DNA of 64,000 nucleotides from an uncultured Bacteroidota bacterium (GTDB taxonomy: Bacteria; Bacteroidota; Bacteroidia; Flavobacteriales; Flavobacteriaceae). Shown here one piece after another: positions 46,559 through 55,486 of the stretch (position 1 is its first letter; every line of letters starts with the position of its first letter). Under the pieces are notes generated by a model. The model was given only the letters and a program-made list of their open reading frames with translations, did not search any database and had not been told where the DNA came from. Location of the stretch: the NCBI GenBank assembly GCA_913047695.1, contig CAJWUI010000002.1, positions 62,001 through 126,000 on the forward strand. Reading direction: 5' to 3'. The position numbers and the translations under genes are program-made.

Positions 46559-47263
46559 ATGGTTGCAAAGCGTATAGTTAGTTTAAAAATCAGAAAAACA
46601 CACCGTTATTTAGGGGTATTCATTGGATTGCAGTTTTTAGCATGGACGGTGTCAGGACTCTATTTTAGTTGGACAGATATAGATGAAATTCATGGAGATC
46701 AGTTTCGAGTTGAGTCTCCACTTAAAAAAGGATTATTTTCTAACCTGATTTCTTTCGATAGTATACCTGTACAAGTTGAAAAGCTTAGTTTGGTATCAAT
46801 TGATAATCAACCATATTATTGGATTAACGATCAATTACTTTATCAAGCCCAGACAGGGATTTTAAAAAAAAATATTTCAGAAAAAGAAGCTATAGGTATT
46901 GCGAAACAAAACCTGATTGAGGGCCTTAAAGTAGATCATGTTGAATTATTAAAAACTACTGATTCTCATCATGAGTATAGGGGTCAAAAATTACCAGTCT
47001 ATGCTATACATTATGAACACCCTGATTTGTTAGTTGCATATGTAGATGCAAAGAGTGGGATTTTTAAAAAAATACGTCACGAAAGTTGGCGTTGGTTTGA
47101 TTTCTTGTGGATGGGGCATACAATGGACTACGTAGGAAGAGATAATTTTAACAATCTATTACTACGCATTTTTTCACTTTTTGGATTGTTTACCGTTATT
47201 AGTGGATTTTTACTTTGGGGTACTAGTTCTCCAACTCTAAGGAAAATATTAAACTGGCAATAG
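46559..47263 (+). CDS. PepSY-domain membrane protein
   Basis: A 234-residue protein with an N-terminal membrane helix (HRYLGVFIGLQFLAWTVSGL near 16-35), a periplasmic PepSY domain at about 100-180 (ISEKEAIGIAKQNL, VYAIHYEHPDLLVAYVDAKSG) and a second helix near the C-terminus (LLLRIFSLFGLFTVISGFLLW). This is the PepSY-TM layout of proteins associated with siderophore-iron reduction or envelope proteostasis. The WFDFLWMGHTMDYVGRDNF segment recalls these flavobacterial homologues. The broken PhoD gene starts 1 nt after its stop. Confidence 0.8.
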   Translation: MVAKRIVSLKIRKTHRYLGVFIGLQFLAWTVSGLYFSWTDIDEIHGDQFRVESPLKKGLFSNLISFDSIPVQVEKLSLVSIDNQPYYWINDQLLYQAQTGILKKNISEKEAIGIAKQNLIEGLKVDHVELLKTTDSHHEYRGQKLPVYAIHYEHPDLLVAYVDAKSGIFKKIRHESWRWFDFLWMGHTMDYVGRDNFNNLLLRIFSLFGLFTVISGFLLWGTSSPTLRKILNWQ

Positions 47264-47264
47264 T

Positions 47265-48266
47265 GTGAGAATTTTTTGGGTCCTCTTATTTATTAGTTCA
47301 CTAAACCTTAAATGTCAGGATATTTACTTTCCAAATAATATTGATGCTATTGGATTTGGATATTGTAATCGAACAGATTTAGACCAGAAAATTTGGGATG
47401 TTATAGTAAATAAGTCAATAAATGCTTGGGTTTGGTTGGGTGATATAGTCTATACTGAAGGGGAAAGTATGGATAATTTTGCTTTAAAATATTCAATTCA
47501 AAAATCACTACCATCTTACAGAAAATTATCTTCCCACACAAATATATTTGGAGTTTGGGATGATCACTATTTTGGGAAAAATGTTGGAGGAGTCGGATTT
47601 AGAAAAAAACAGCAGAGTAGAGATTTATTATTTGATTTTCTTGATCTTCCTACTAATCATCCTGCAAAGGAGAGAACTGGTGCATATCAAAGTTATTGTT
47701 TTGGAGATAATCGACAAAAAATATGCCTATACCTTTTAGATTTAAGATATTTTAAGGAGGAATATGAAAAAGATTTTAGTTCAAAACAATACTACAAAAA
47801 AAATAATGGGAGTTTATTGTGAGAAAAACAATTGAAGTGATTGGATAAAGAATTATTGAAAAATGGTGCAGAAGTAAATTTGCTGGCAGGAGGGATATAA
47901 TTAATTTCTTCTGAACACCCCTATGAGAAATGGGCAAATTTTCCTAAGGCCAGGCAGTGCTTATTTAATTTCCTAAAAGAAAATAAGATAAAAAACCCAA
48001 TATACTTGAGTGGTGATCCTCATTTTGCTGAGATTTCTATTATTGAACTTCTCCCAAACTATAGACTTTACGATATAACTTCAAGTGGTTTAACTCATTC
48101 ATATGAATATTTGGAAGAAGAATTTAATCCTAAAAGAGCAAGTCCATTAATTACAGCTAAAAATTTTGGAATCATTAAGTTGAATTGGGTTATTAGAAAA
48201 ATTGCTTTGCAAATTTACAATATTGATGGCAGGGTTTTGTTTGAAAAAACCATCAAAATTCAATAA
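47265..48266 (+). pseudogene. PhoD-like alkaline phosphatase, disrupted by three in-frame stops
   Basis: A single 333-codon frame reads as a PhoD-family phosphatase/phosphodiesterase from the GTG at 47265 through the final IQ. Metal-site blocks survive: WLGDIVYTEG near residue 57, FGVWDDHYFG near 95 and YLSGDPHFAEI near 246, as well as SSEHPYEKWANFPKARQ near 213. The frame is cut by TGA at 47820, TGA at 47838 and TAA at 47898, all in phase with no indel. The surrounding wording predicts Gly, Trp and Gln/hydrophobic at those codons. The first TGA replacing a Gly argues against UGA read as Trp. Recent decay is most likely; sequencing error is possible. Confidence 0.85.
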
Positions 48267-48308
48267 CCTATTTTTAATTTCTTCAATTTTTAACATTAAT
48301 TTTAGCTA

Positions 48309-49577
48309 ATGGAAAACATATATTTTATCCCTTTCTTAATTATTCTTGTCTTTGCAGCTTTTTTTCTATACAAGAGCAAAAATTCTTTAAGTAAATATGT
48401 ACTTGAAGAACTAAGAGCTCAACTTCAAAAGGAGTTTCTTTTTAATAGAGAAGAGCTTTCGAAAAATTTGCATGAAAACAGAATTGAGCTTACTCAAAGC
48501 CTTCAAAGATTGAATGATACAATTCTAAAAAAAGCAAAAGATGATCGTTATGAATTGAGAAATACGTTGAAAGAATTTGAATCAAGTTTTGTAAAAAATG
48601 TTGAGACATTTAATACAACCCAAAAAGAGAAATTCGATCAAATGAAAGTGAAACAAGATGAAATGATAAAAACAACTGAAATTCGTTTGGAGAGAATGCG
48701 AGAAACTGTTGATGAAAAGCTTCATAAAACACTTGAAGAGCGCCTTGGGAAATCATTTGAAATGGTAACTAAACAATTATTAGTTGTCCAAAAAGGATTA
48801 GGAGAGATGCAAAATATAGCTTCTGGGGTTGGAGATCTAAAAAAAGTGTTAAGTAATGTTAAAACCCGAGGAGTTTTGGGAGAAATTCAATTAGGAAATA
48901 TTTTGGAAGAAATTATGACTCCTGATCAGTATGATAAAAATGTTAAAACAAAGAAGGAGTCTGATTTTCAAGTTGAATATGCAATTAAATTGCCTGGTCG
49001 AAATAAAACTGACAAGCCAGTTTATTTACCTATTGATGCCAAGTTCCCACAGGAAGACTATATTCGGCTTCAAAATGCTTACGAAACAGGTGATGCTGTT
49101 GCAGTAGAATTATCCTTGAAAGCTATTCTCCAGTCAGTAAAAAAATTTGCTAAAGATATTTCAACAAAATATATTGATCCTCCAAACACTACCGATTTTG
49201 GAATAATGTTTTTACCGATTGAAGGTTTGTTTGCTGAAGTAGTTAGACAACCAGATATGATTTCTATGCTTCAAAGAGAATATAAGATTGTTGTTACTGG
49301 ACCCACAACTCTTGCTGCTATGCTAAATAGCCTCCAAATGGGATTCAAAACTTTAGCAATTCAAAAAAGAAGCAGTGAAGTTTGGAATGTACTTGCAGCA
49401 GTAAAAAAAGAATTTAGTTCTTTTGGAGGAGTTTTAGAGAAGGCACAAAAGAAAATCAATGAAGCTAATCAGGAAATTGAAACTTTAGTTGGTACAAGAA
49501 CAAGAATTATGCAATCCAAGCTTAAAAATGTAGAGCAGCTGAAAGAAAATACTTCGGAAAAAGAGTCTACTCAATAA
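48309..49577 (+). CDS. rmuC: DNA recombination protein RmuC
   Basis: RmuC-family protein that limits recombination at short inverted repeats. It has an N-terminal membrane helix (residues 3-22), a long coiled coil (about 30-165) and the nuclease-like RmuC domain (170-395): GVLGEIQLGNILEEIMTPDQY, YLPIDAKFPQEDYIRL near 239, and FGIMFLPIEGLFAEVVRQPD near 297. The Asp-Lys in IDAKFP fits a restriction-endonuclease-like fold. Length 422 is typical. Stands alone between the PhoD pseudogene and tRNA-Phe. Confidence 0.92.
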   Translation: MENIYFIPFLIILVFAAFFLYKSKNSLSKYVLEELRAQLQKEFLFNREELSKNLHENRIELTQSLQRLNDTILKKAKDDRYELRNTLKEFESSFVKNVETFNTTQKEKFDQMKVKQDEMIKTTEIRLERMRETVDEKLHKTLEERLGKSFEMVTKQLLVVQKGLGEMQNIASGVGDLKKVLSNVKTRGVLGEIQLGNILEEIMTPDQYDKNVKTKKESDFQVEYAIKLPGRNKTDKPVYLPIDAKFPQEDYIRLQNAYETGDAVAVELSLKAILQSVKKFAKDISTKYIDPPNTTDFGIMFLPIEGLFAEVVRQPDMISMLQREYKIVVTGPTTLAAMLNSLQMGFKTLAIQKRSSEVWNVLAAVKKEFSSFGGVLEKAQKKINEANQEIETLVGTRTRIMQSKLKNVEQLKENTSEKESTQ

Positions 49578-49645
49578 TTATATTGATTAAAAGAAAAAAT
49601 AGTTTTCTATACATTTAAAAAACAATAACATATTTCTAAATATGA

Positions 49646-49668
49646 AACCCCAAAAAAAATTTGGGGTT
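49646..49668 (-). terminator. Hairpin downstream of tRNA-Phe, possible terminator
   Basis: AACCCCAAA and TTTGGGGTT form a 9-bp stem around a 5-nt loop. The T residues are in the loop and right arm and only a short T stretch follows on the minus strand, so termination would be weak. It begins 6 nt after the tRNA. Confidence 0.4.
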
Positions 49669-49673
49669 AAATG

Positions 49674-49746
49674 TGGTACCTCCAGGAATCGAACCAGGGA
49701 CACAAGGATTTTCAGTCCTTTGCTCTACCAACTGAGCTAAGGTACC
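49674..49746 (-). tRNA. tRNA-Phe (anticodon GAA)
   Basis: The minus strand folds into a full cloverleaf: acceptor GGTACCT/AGGTACC, D arm GCTC-AGTTGGTA-GAGC, anticodon arm AAGGA-CTGAAAA-TCCTT with anticodon GAA, variable loop GTGTC and T arm CCTGG-TTCGATT-CCAGG, discriminator A. The CCA end is not encoded. A perfect promoter lies just upstream. Confidence 0.96.
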
Positions 49747-49762
49747 TGCAATAGAATTGAAA

Positions 49763-49792
49763 CAAATATAAAGGGGTTTTGAATTCTCACAA
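49763..49792 (-). promoter_or_regulatory. Promoter of tRNA-Phe (TTG-N19-TATATTTG)
   Basis: On the minus strand TTG at 49792-49790 and TATATTTG at 49770-49763 are 19 nt apart, an exact Bacteroidetes consensus. The predicted start is about 10 nt before the mature tRNA end. Confidence 0.75.
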
Positions 49793-49807
49793 AAACATTT
49801 CACTAAT

Positions 49808-49833
49808 TTTCTTTGTAATTTTATACAAAGAAA
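49808..49833. repeat. 10-bp perfect inverted repeat upstream of coaX
   Basis: TTTCTTTGTA and TACAAAGAAA pair over ten bases with a 6-nt loop. The right arm ends 9 nt before the coaX ATG. It has no following T run on the plus strand, so an operator or start-masking hairpin is more likely than a terminator. Confidence 0.6.
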
Positions 49834-49842
49834 TTGCTAAAA

Positions 49843-50571
49843 ATGCATTTAGTTATAGACATTGGTAATACTAGAATAAAGTTTTTTGTATTTCATGAAA
49901 ATAGGATTTTACATAGAACATTTGAGTCTATTCCAGCATGGAAAAATACACTAAAAAAAATACAAAAAAAATATCCTACTATTTCAAAATGTATTATTTC
50001 TGATGTTAACGGCTCAATTACAAATGACCTCAAAGTAAGTCTAGATTTAACTTCAGTGTTTTTTTGTTCTTCTAAATTAAAGCTTCCATTTAAAACCTTG
50101 TATAAATCCAAAAAACAATTAGGTGCGGATCGAATCGCATTATTGTCAGCTTGTATTTTGGATTATCCTAATAAAAATGTTTTTGTAATAGATTTAGGAA
50201 CTTGTATTACTTATGATTTTATTGATAAAAAAAGTTTGCATCATGGAGGTGCAATTAGTCCTGGACTCCAAATGCGTTACAAAGCTTTAAATTTTTTCAC
50301 AGGAGGTTTACCACTGTTGAATCCAGAAATTAGTGATAAATTTTTAGGAGATTCCACTGAAAGCTCAATTCATACCGGTATTACAAATGGAATAATTACT
50401 GAGATCAATGAGCACATTTGTTATCATAAAAAAAACTGTAAGGACCTTATTGTTATATTTTCAGGAGGAGATGCTCAAAGGTTGTCTAAACCATTTAAAA
50501 ATAAGATATTTGCAGACACAAATTTTCTAGCTAAGGGATTGAATTTCATTTTACTAAATAATTTAAGTTGA
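49843..50571 (+). CDS. coaX: Type III pantothenate kinase
   Basis: Phosphorylates pantothenate in the first step of CoA synthesis from the vitamin. ASKHA-fold motifs: VIDIGNTRIKFFVF at residues 3-16 (phosphate 1), GADRIALLSA near 95, VIDLGTCITYDFID near 116 and GGAISPGLQMRYKALN near 137. The ATG at 49843 is preferred to a TTG at 49834, because it gives the usual MxLVIDIGNT start. With panC also in the window, two CoA-route steps are seen. The stop TGA overlaps the next ATG, starting an envelope-gene run. Confidence 0.94.
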   Translation: MHLVIDIGNTRIKFFVFHENRILHRTFESIPAWKNTLKKIQKKYPTISKCIISDVNGSITNDLKVSLDLTSVFFCSSKLKLPFKTLYKSKKQLGADRIALLSACILDYPNKNVFVIDLGTCITYDFIDKKSLHHGGAISPGLQMRYKALNFFTGGLPLLNPEISDKFLGDSTESSIHTGITNGIITEINEHICYHKKNCKDLIVIFSGGDAQRLSKPFKNKIFADTNFLAKGLNFILLNNLS

Positions 50572-51824
50572 TGATTAGAATAACATTATTATTATTTATT
50601 TTGATTTCAACCAGCATAATAGGTCAGAACAATACCGCATCACCGTATTCTTCAACTGGATTAGGTGAAAGGAGTTTTAATGGTACACAAGCTACAAGAC
50701 ACATGGGAGGGCTTGATGTTTTTACTGACTCAATTCATGCTAATCTTGTAAACCCTGCAAGCTATGCATTTTTAAAATTTACCACCTACTCTGTTGGGGT
50801 AAATTATACAAATAACAATCTCTCCACTATGTCAGAATCAACAAACGTTGATTTAGCTGCTTTAGACTATTTATCAGTAAGCATTCCTACCAAAAAATTT
50901 AGTTTCGGTTTCGGCATTGTTCCTTATTCGTCTTTAGGATATCGTATACAAGCTATTAGCGAAAATCAAAATCAAAATATTTTCAATAGATATGAAGGTT
51001 CTGGGGGACTGAATAAGGCATACTTTTCAATAGGAATACCAATTACAAAATTTTTCGCCTTGGGATCAACAGTTAATTACAATTTTGGAAATTTATTCTA
51101 CAGAACTGGTCAATTCATAGAAGGGGTAGAAAATGGAACATTTCTCACACATGATTCAAGTATATCAGGATTCAGTTATCAATTTTCTGCCCAAGCAATA
51201 ATCCCTTTTGGGAAAAAATACAGTACTCAATTAATGATTTCTCATCAACTATTGGGATCTTTAGATTCTCAAAACAGTAAAATATACTACACCCAGTCTT
51301 TGTCTAGGGAGACTATTATAGAATTTACGGAAATTGATTTAGCTTCCTCTAGCCTTGAAAATACCAATTTGGATGTTTCCCCAATTACTAGTATAGGCAT
51401 TGGCTTTGGCAGAAATAAAAAATGGTTTTTGGGAGCACAATATGATTATACAAAGTCTTCAAATTTTAAAAACCAATTTTTTGAAAGACAAAATATCTCT
51501 TATAAAGATGGACAAAAATGGGTTATTGGTGGATATTTTATTCCAAATTATTCATCATTTACCAGTTTCTGGAAGAGGGTCGTATATCGTTTTGGCTTTA
51601 GAACTCAACACATGAGTATAATAGTGAATAATTCAGAAATAAAAGAAACTGGTATAACTTTTGGTCTTGGTTTGCCACTAGCGGGATTATCCAACGCTAA
51701 TGTTGGTTTTGAATTAAGCCAACGGGGTAAAAAAGATTCTGGAATGGTTCAAGAAACAATTGCTTCATTGAGAATAGGACTTTCACTAAATGATATATGG
51801 TTCATAAAAAGAAGGTATAATTAA
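50571..51824 (+). CDS. Outer-membrane beta-barrel protein of unknown role
   Basis: A 417-residue exported protein: signal peptide MIRITLLLFILISTSIIGQ, then NNTASPYSSTGLGERSFNG, ANLVNPASYAFLKFTTYSVG and many amphipathic strands (FGFGIVPYSSLGYRI, AYFSIGIPITKFFALGSTVN). The pattern of NPASY plus Gly/aromatic strands is that of OmpP1/FadL-like barrels, but it lacks a clear family name. It overlaps coaX by 1 nt and leads an OM-biogenesis cluster, where I recall relatives in Flavobacteriia. Ligand unknown. Confidence 0.78.
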   Translation: MIRITLLLFILISTSIIGQNNTASPYSSTGLGERSFNGTQATRHMGGLDVFTDSIHANLVNPASYAFLKFTTYSVGVNYTNNNLSTMSESTNVDLAALDYLSVSIPTKKFSFGFGIVPYSSLGYRIQAISENQNQNIFNRYEGSGGLNKAYFSIGIPITKFFALGSTVNYNFGNLFYRTGQFIEGVENGTFLTHDSSISGFSYQFSAQAIIPFGKKYSTQLMISHQLLGSLDSQNSKIYYTQSLSRETIIEFTEIDLASSSLENTNLDVSPITSIGIGFGRNKKWFLGAQYDYTKSSNFKNQFFERQNISYKDGQKWVIGGYFIPNYSSFTSFWKRVVYRFGFRTQHMSIIVNNSEIKETGITFGLGLPLAGLSNANVGFELSQRGKKDSGMVQETIASLRIGLSLNDIWFIKRRYN

Positions 51825-51906
51825 AATGATTAATAATTTTTAATTTTTTGTATTTAATTTGATAATTTCATATGAAGTCAGTAAATATTATTAAGATTTA
51901 AATAGA

Positions 51907-51940
51907 TTGCATATAATTTTTTAAAGAGATTTTATATTTG
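51907..51940 (+). promoter_or_regulatory. Promoter of the TPR gene (TTG-N23-TATATTTG)
   Basis: TTG at 51907-51909 and TATATTTG at 51933-51940, 23 nt apart. The predicted start near 51946 leaves fewer than ten nt before the ATG at 51954, so the message is nearly leaderless. Confidence 0.65.
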
Positions 51941-51953
51941 TGAAAACTTTATT

Positions 51954-53348
51954 ATGATGAATAAACTATTACTTATCACCACATTACTTGTCGGGACCTC
52001 TGTATTTCAGTTATCATACTGTCAAGACAATTCAGCTTGTATGCAAGATTTATCAATCTTTGCCGAATATGTTAAAGTAAAAAATTATGATGCAGCAATT
52101 GAGCCCTGGATGAAAGTAAGAGAAAACTGTCCAGATCTTAATGCCGCAATTTATACTTATGGCGAACGCATCATAAAAAATAACATAAAGAATGGAAATT
52201 CTGATCTAGTTGAATCTTCCAAAAAAGAATTAATAAAGCTCTATGATGAATGGATCCAATATTTTCCAAAAAACAAAAATAAAAGTATTATCGGTGATGT
52301 AATTGGAAAAAAAGCTCAAGCCTTACTTGATTATAAAATGGCTGATTTAAATAAAATCTACTCTACATTTGATGAAGCTTTCACTAAAGATGCAACTAGT
52401 TTTACAAATCCAAAGTTTTTATACAATTATTTTAAAACACTATACGATTTATATAAATCTGGCGATAATCAAGTTAGCATGGAGATGCTGATAAACAAAT
52501 ATGAAGAAGTTTCAGAAAAATTTGATTTAGAAACAGTTGCATTAGCAAAAAAACTTGATGTTATATTAAAAAAAGAAGATGATGGTAAACCTCTAACAAG
52601 TAGGGAGCAAAGAAGAAAACGAATTTATAATATAAATTCTAAGGCAATTGGAACCTATTTATCCAACTTAGATGCAATCATCGCTAAGGAAGCAACTTGC
52701 GAAAATTTAATACCTCTATATAAAAGAAATTTTGAAGAGTTTAGAGAAGATTCGGTGTGGTTAAAGCGTGCAGCAAGCCGAATGGATAGCAAAGAATGTT
52801 CAGATGATCCTTTTTTTGTTACTCTAGTGGAGGCATTACATTCGCTAGATCCATCTGCAGATTCAGCATATTATCTTGGTTTACTTAATGATAAAAGAGG
52901 AAACACTAACGAGGCTCTTAAATATTATGAAGAATCAATTTCTTTAGAAACAGATAATTATAAAAAAGCAAAAATCTTACTTAAGATTGCCAATAAATTT
53001 AAGTTAGCTGGAAGAAAATCCTCCGCACGAAACTATGCGAATAAAGCTCTTAGCTTTCAGCCCTCTCTAGGCAGAGCTTACCTATTAATTGCTAATATGT
53101 ATGCAGACAGTGCGAATGACTGTGGAGATTCTCAATTTAATAAAAGAGCAGTTTATTGGTTGGCTGCAGATATCGCAAAAAAAGCTGCAAGTGTAGATAA
53201 TTCCCTTTCTAAGATTGCAAAAAAAACAGCTGACAGTTATCGAGGTAGAGCTCCTAGCAAAACTGATATTTTTACAGAGGGTAATGAAGGGACTACAATT
53301 AAATTTGATTGTTGGATTAAAAGGTCAATTAAGGTTCCAAAGCTTTAA
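51954..53348 (+). CDS. Tetratricopeptide-repeat periplasmic protein
   Basis: A 464-residue exported protein with signal peptide (cut near LSYCQ) and helical repeats. N-terminal Cys pair (NSACMQD, VRENCPDLNAA) may form a disulfide. TPR units are clearest in the C-terminal half: DSAYYLGLLNDKRGNTNEAL, AKILLKIANKFKLAGRKSSA and LGRAYLLIANMYADSANDCG. A comparable TPR protein sits at this place in other flavobacteria as I recall. It has its own promoter and is followed by lptC 6 nt later. Probably a scaffold or envelope assembly factor. Confidence 0.8.
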   Translation: MMNKLLLITTLLVGTSVFQLSYCQDNSACMQDLSIFAEYVKVKNYDAAIEPWMKVRENCPDLNAAIYTYGERIIKNNIKNGNSDLVESSKKELIKLYDEWIQYFPKNKNKSIIGDVIGKKAQALLDYKMADLNKIYSTFDEAFTKDATSFTNPKFLYNYFKTLYDLYKSGDNQVSMEMLINKYEEVSEKFDLETVALAKKLDVILKKEDDGKPLTSREQRRKRIYNINSKAIGTYLSNLDAIIAKEATCENLIPLYKRNFEEFREDSVWLKRAASRMDSKECSDDPFFVTLVEALHSLDPSADSAYYLGLLNDKRGNTNEALKYYEESISLETDNYKKAKILLKIANKFKLAGRKSSARNYANKALSFQPSLGRAYLLIANMYADSANDCGDSQFNKRAVYWLAADIAKKAASVDNSLSKIAKKTADSYRGRAPSKTDIFTEGNEGTTIKFDCWIKRSIKVPKL

Positions 53349-53354
53349 ATTAAG

Positions 53355-53921
53355 TTGAAAATTAAATTTTTTTTAAGGTTAGTTTTTTCCATATTTATTG
53401 TGCTGGTCTCTTGCGAAGACAACTCACAGGCTTTAAAAGAGATTAACACCAATAGACAGGATCCCTTGGGTATAGCCAAAAATATAAGAATGGTTTATAG
53501 TGACTCTTTAAAAATACAAGCTATTTTGACAGCTCCCAAGCATGTAGATTATTCAAATCTAGAATTTAAATTCGCAGAATTCCCAGAAGGTCTAGAGGTA
53601 TTATTTTTCGATAAATCAGGAAATAAAAACAAAGTGATTGCTGATTATGGAATTTTATACACAGAAACTAAACTAATAGATCTAAAGGGCAATGTGGAGC
53701 TGAAATCTTATGATGGATCATTATTAAAGACAAATCAACTTTTCTGGGATTCTGAAAATGAATGGTTATTTACCGAGCAGAAATTTACATTTCAGGATGA
53801 AAAATATGATTTTTATGCAGAGAGATTGGATGGAAACAAAGATTTTACTAAATTTTTGACAGGAAACCTTATTGGAACGGTTGCTGTTTCTGAAGAGCAA
53901 GACACATTGAATAAAAATTAA
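53355..53921 (+). CDS. lptC: LptC-like LPS export lipoprotein
   Basis: Bitopic or lipid-anchored member of the Lpt bridge that passes LPS from inner membrane to LptA. The 188 residues start with a TTG and a lipoprotein signal with lipobox LVSC near residue 20, then the beta-jellyroll: MVYSDSLKIQAILTAPKHVDY, KVIADYGILYTETKLIDLKGNVELKSYDG and KTNQLFWDSENEWLFTEQKF are broken in this list only for length; all occur between about 48 and 155. Anchoring through a lipid instead of the E. coli membrane helix is a Bacteroidetes trait. Confidence 0.88.
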   Translation: MKIKFFLRLVFSIFIVLVSCEDNSQALKEINTNRQDPLGIAKNIRMVYSDSLKIQAILTAPKHVDYSNLEFKFAEFPEGLEVLFFDKSGNKNKVIADYGILYTETKLIDLKGNVELKSYDGSLLKTNQLFWDSENEWLFTEQKFTFQDEKYDFYAERLDGNKDFTKFLTGNLIGTVAVSEEQDTLNKN

Positions 53922-54118
53922 TGAGGACATATAAAATTTCTGAAATATTATATTTGGTTATAGCAGGAATATCAATTTTCAAAACAATTTCGCTATGGCA
54001 GATAGACAACACTCGAGCATACTACTTCTTTGGATTTGCAATTTTGTCAGTTTTAATGGCTCTTTTTCGGAGACATTACAGGAAAAAATTTAATCGAAGA
54101 GATAATACCTCTAAATGA
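53921..54118 (+). CDS. Small membrane protein between lptC and a CNNM gene
   Basis: A 65-residue protein with two hydrophobic helices (ILYLVIAGISIFKTISLW near 8-25 and YYFFGFAILSVLMALFRR near 34-51) and a basic tail. Its ATG overlaps the lptC stop by 1 nt and its stop overlaps the next start by 4 nt, so it is certainly translated in the run. Similar short proteins occur at this locus in other flavobacteria, from memory. No known function. Confidence 0.78.
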   Translation: MRTYKISEILYLVIAGISIFKTISLWQIDNTRAYYFFGFAILSVLMALFRRHYRKKFNRRDNTSK

Positions 54119-55392
54119 TCTTATCTGACCTAGTGATTTTAATATGTTTAGTATTTTCAGCTTTTTTTTCTGGGATGGAAATCGCATTCGTCTCTTCAAA
54201 TAGAATTTATTTAGAAATTGAAAAATCACAAAGCAGTAAAACTTCTAGAGTTTTAAAAAAAATAACTCAAAACCCCTCTAGATTCATAGCTACGATGCTT
54301 TTAGGGAACAATATTGCACTTGTTGTTTATGGAATTTTTGCAGGAGATAGAATTTTACAATTATTTTTTTCACAAAGTATTTTAATCGGACAAGACCCCA
54401 ACATACTAATAGTTTTTTATCAAACATTGATATCTACTATTGTAATACTTCTTACAGCAGAGTTTATACCAAAAGTTTTTTTTCAAATTTATTCCAATTT
54501 AAGCATAAAGATATTTGCTATACCTGTAGCTTTCTTTTTCTATTTATTCTACCCAATTACTTATTTAATTATTCGGTTTACTGATGTTATATTAAGAAGA
54601 TTTTTAAAAACTGAATCAGATCAAATTCAGCTTTCGTTTTCAAAAGTAGAACTAGGGAATTATATAGAGGAGCAAATTGAATCAACAGATGATAAAGAAA
54701 GTTTAGATTCTGAAATTCAAATTTTTCAAAACGCCCTAGATTTTTCTGAAGTCAGAGCCAAGGAAGCTATGGTTCCAAGGGCTGAGCTTGTCGCAGTTGA
54801 AGAAAATACTCCGATTAAAGAGATAAAGAATCTTTTTATAGAAACTGGCTTTTCCAAATTACCGATTTATAAAAATACAATTGATAAAATTATGGGATAC
54901 GTACATGTTTTTGATATGATGAAAAACCCTTTATCAATCCAAAATATACTTTTACCTCTTGCTTATGTTCCCGAAACTATGCTAATTAATGATGTGTTGA
55001 AGATTCTGACACGTCAACAAAAGAGCATATCTGTTGTAATTGACGAATATGGTGGCATTTCTGGGATAATTACAGTAGAAGATATCGTAGAGGAACTTTT
55101 TGGTGAAATTGAAGATGAGTATGATTCTACAAATCACGTAGAAAAAAAATTAAATACTACAACTTTTAACTTTTCGGCGCGCCTAGAGGTTGATTATATA
55201 AACCAGAAATATGGCTTGTCCCTCCCAGAGACAGAATTCTATGAGACTATAGGTGGTTTAGTTGCTTATAATACAGGCGAGATTCCAAAAAAAGGAGAGC
55301 AAATTGAAATTTCCAATTACGTACTAACAATAAAAAAAGTTTCTGCAACAAAAATCGAAGAAGTGGTTATTAACGAAATCAACGAAATTTAA
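54115..55392 (+). CDS. CNNM/CBS-domain membrane protein (CorC/HlyC family)
   Basis: A 425-residue paralogue of gldE with the same layout: CNNM membrane domain (FFSGMEIAFVSSNRIYLEIE near 19, LLTAEFIPKVFFQIYSN near 110), two CBS domains (about 215-335; MVPRAELVAVEENTP, VIDEYGGISGIITVEDIVEELF) and a C-terminal CorC/HlyC domain. Family members are proposed Mg2+/Co2+ transporters or regulators; the hemolysin name is historical. Its location in the coaX-to-ppiD run, not beside mutY-ssb-gldD, is why it is not called GldE. Confidence 0.86.
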   Translation: MILSDLVILICLVFSAFFSGMEIAFVSSNRIYLEIEKSQSSKTSRVLKKITQNPSRFIATMLLGNNIALVVYGIFAGDRILQLFFSQSILIGQDPNILIVFYQTLISTIVILLTAEFIPKVFFQIYSNLSIKIFAIPVAFFFYLFYPITYLIIRFTDVILRRFLKTESDQIQLSFSKVELGNYIEEQIESTDDKESLDSEIQIFQNALDFSEVRAKEAMVPRAELVAVEENTPIKEIKNLFIETGFSKLPIYKNTIDKIMGYVHVFDMMKNPLSIQNILLPLAYVPETMLINDVLKILTRQQKSISVVIDEYGGISGIITVEDIVEELFGEIEDEYDSTNHVEKKLNTTTFNFSARLEVDYINQKYGLSLPETEFYETIGGLVAYNTGEIPKKGEQIEISNYVLTIKKVSATKIEEVVINEINEI

Positions 55393-55486
55393 AAAAATTG
55401 AATTTTTAATGATTTTAAAATTACATTAATAGACTTTCTTAATTCGATGGAAAAGACTAATTTCGCTCACCAACAAACTTTAGAAT

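Noticed and set aside
47820-47840. UGA read as Trp or selenocysteine in the PhoD-like gene
   Set aside because: One TGA lies at a probable Gly codon, a TAA is also present, and all other genes in the window use TGA as a normal stop (for example coaX and the GHMP-kinase/HMGR junction).
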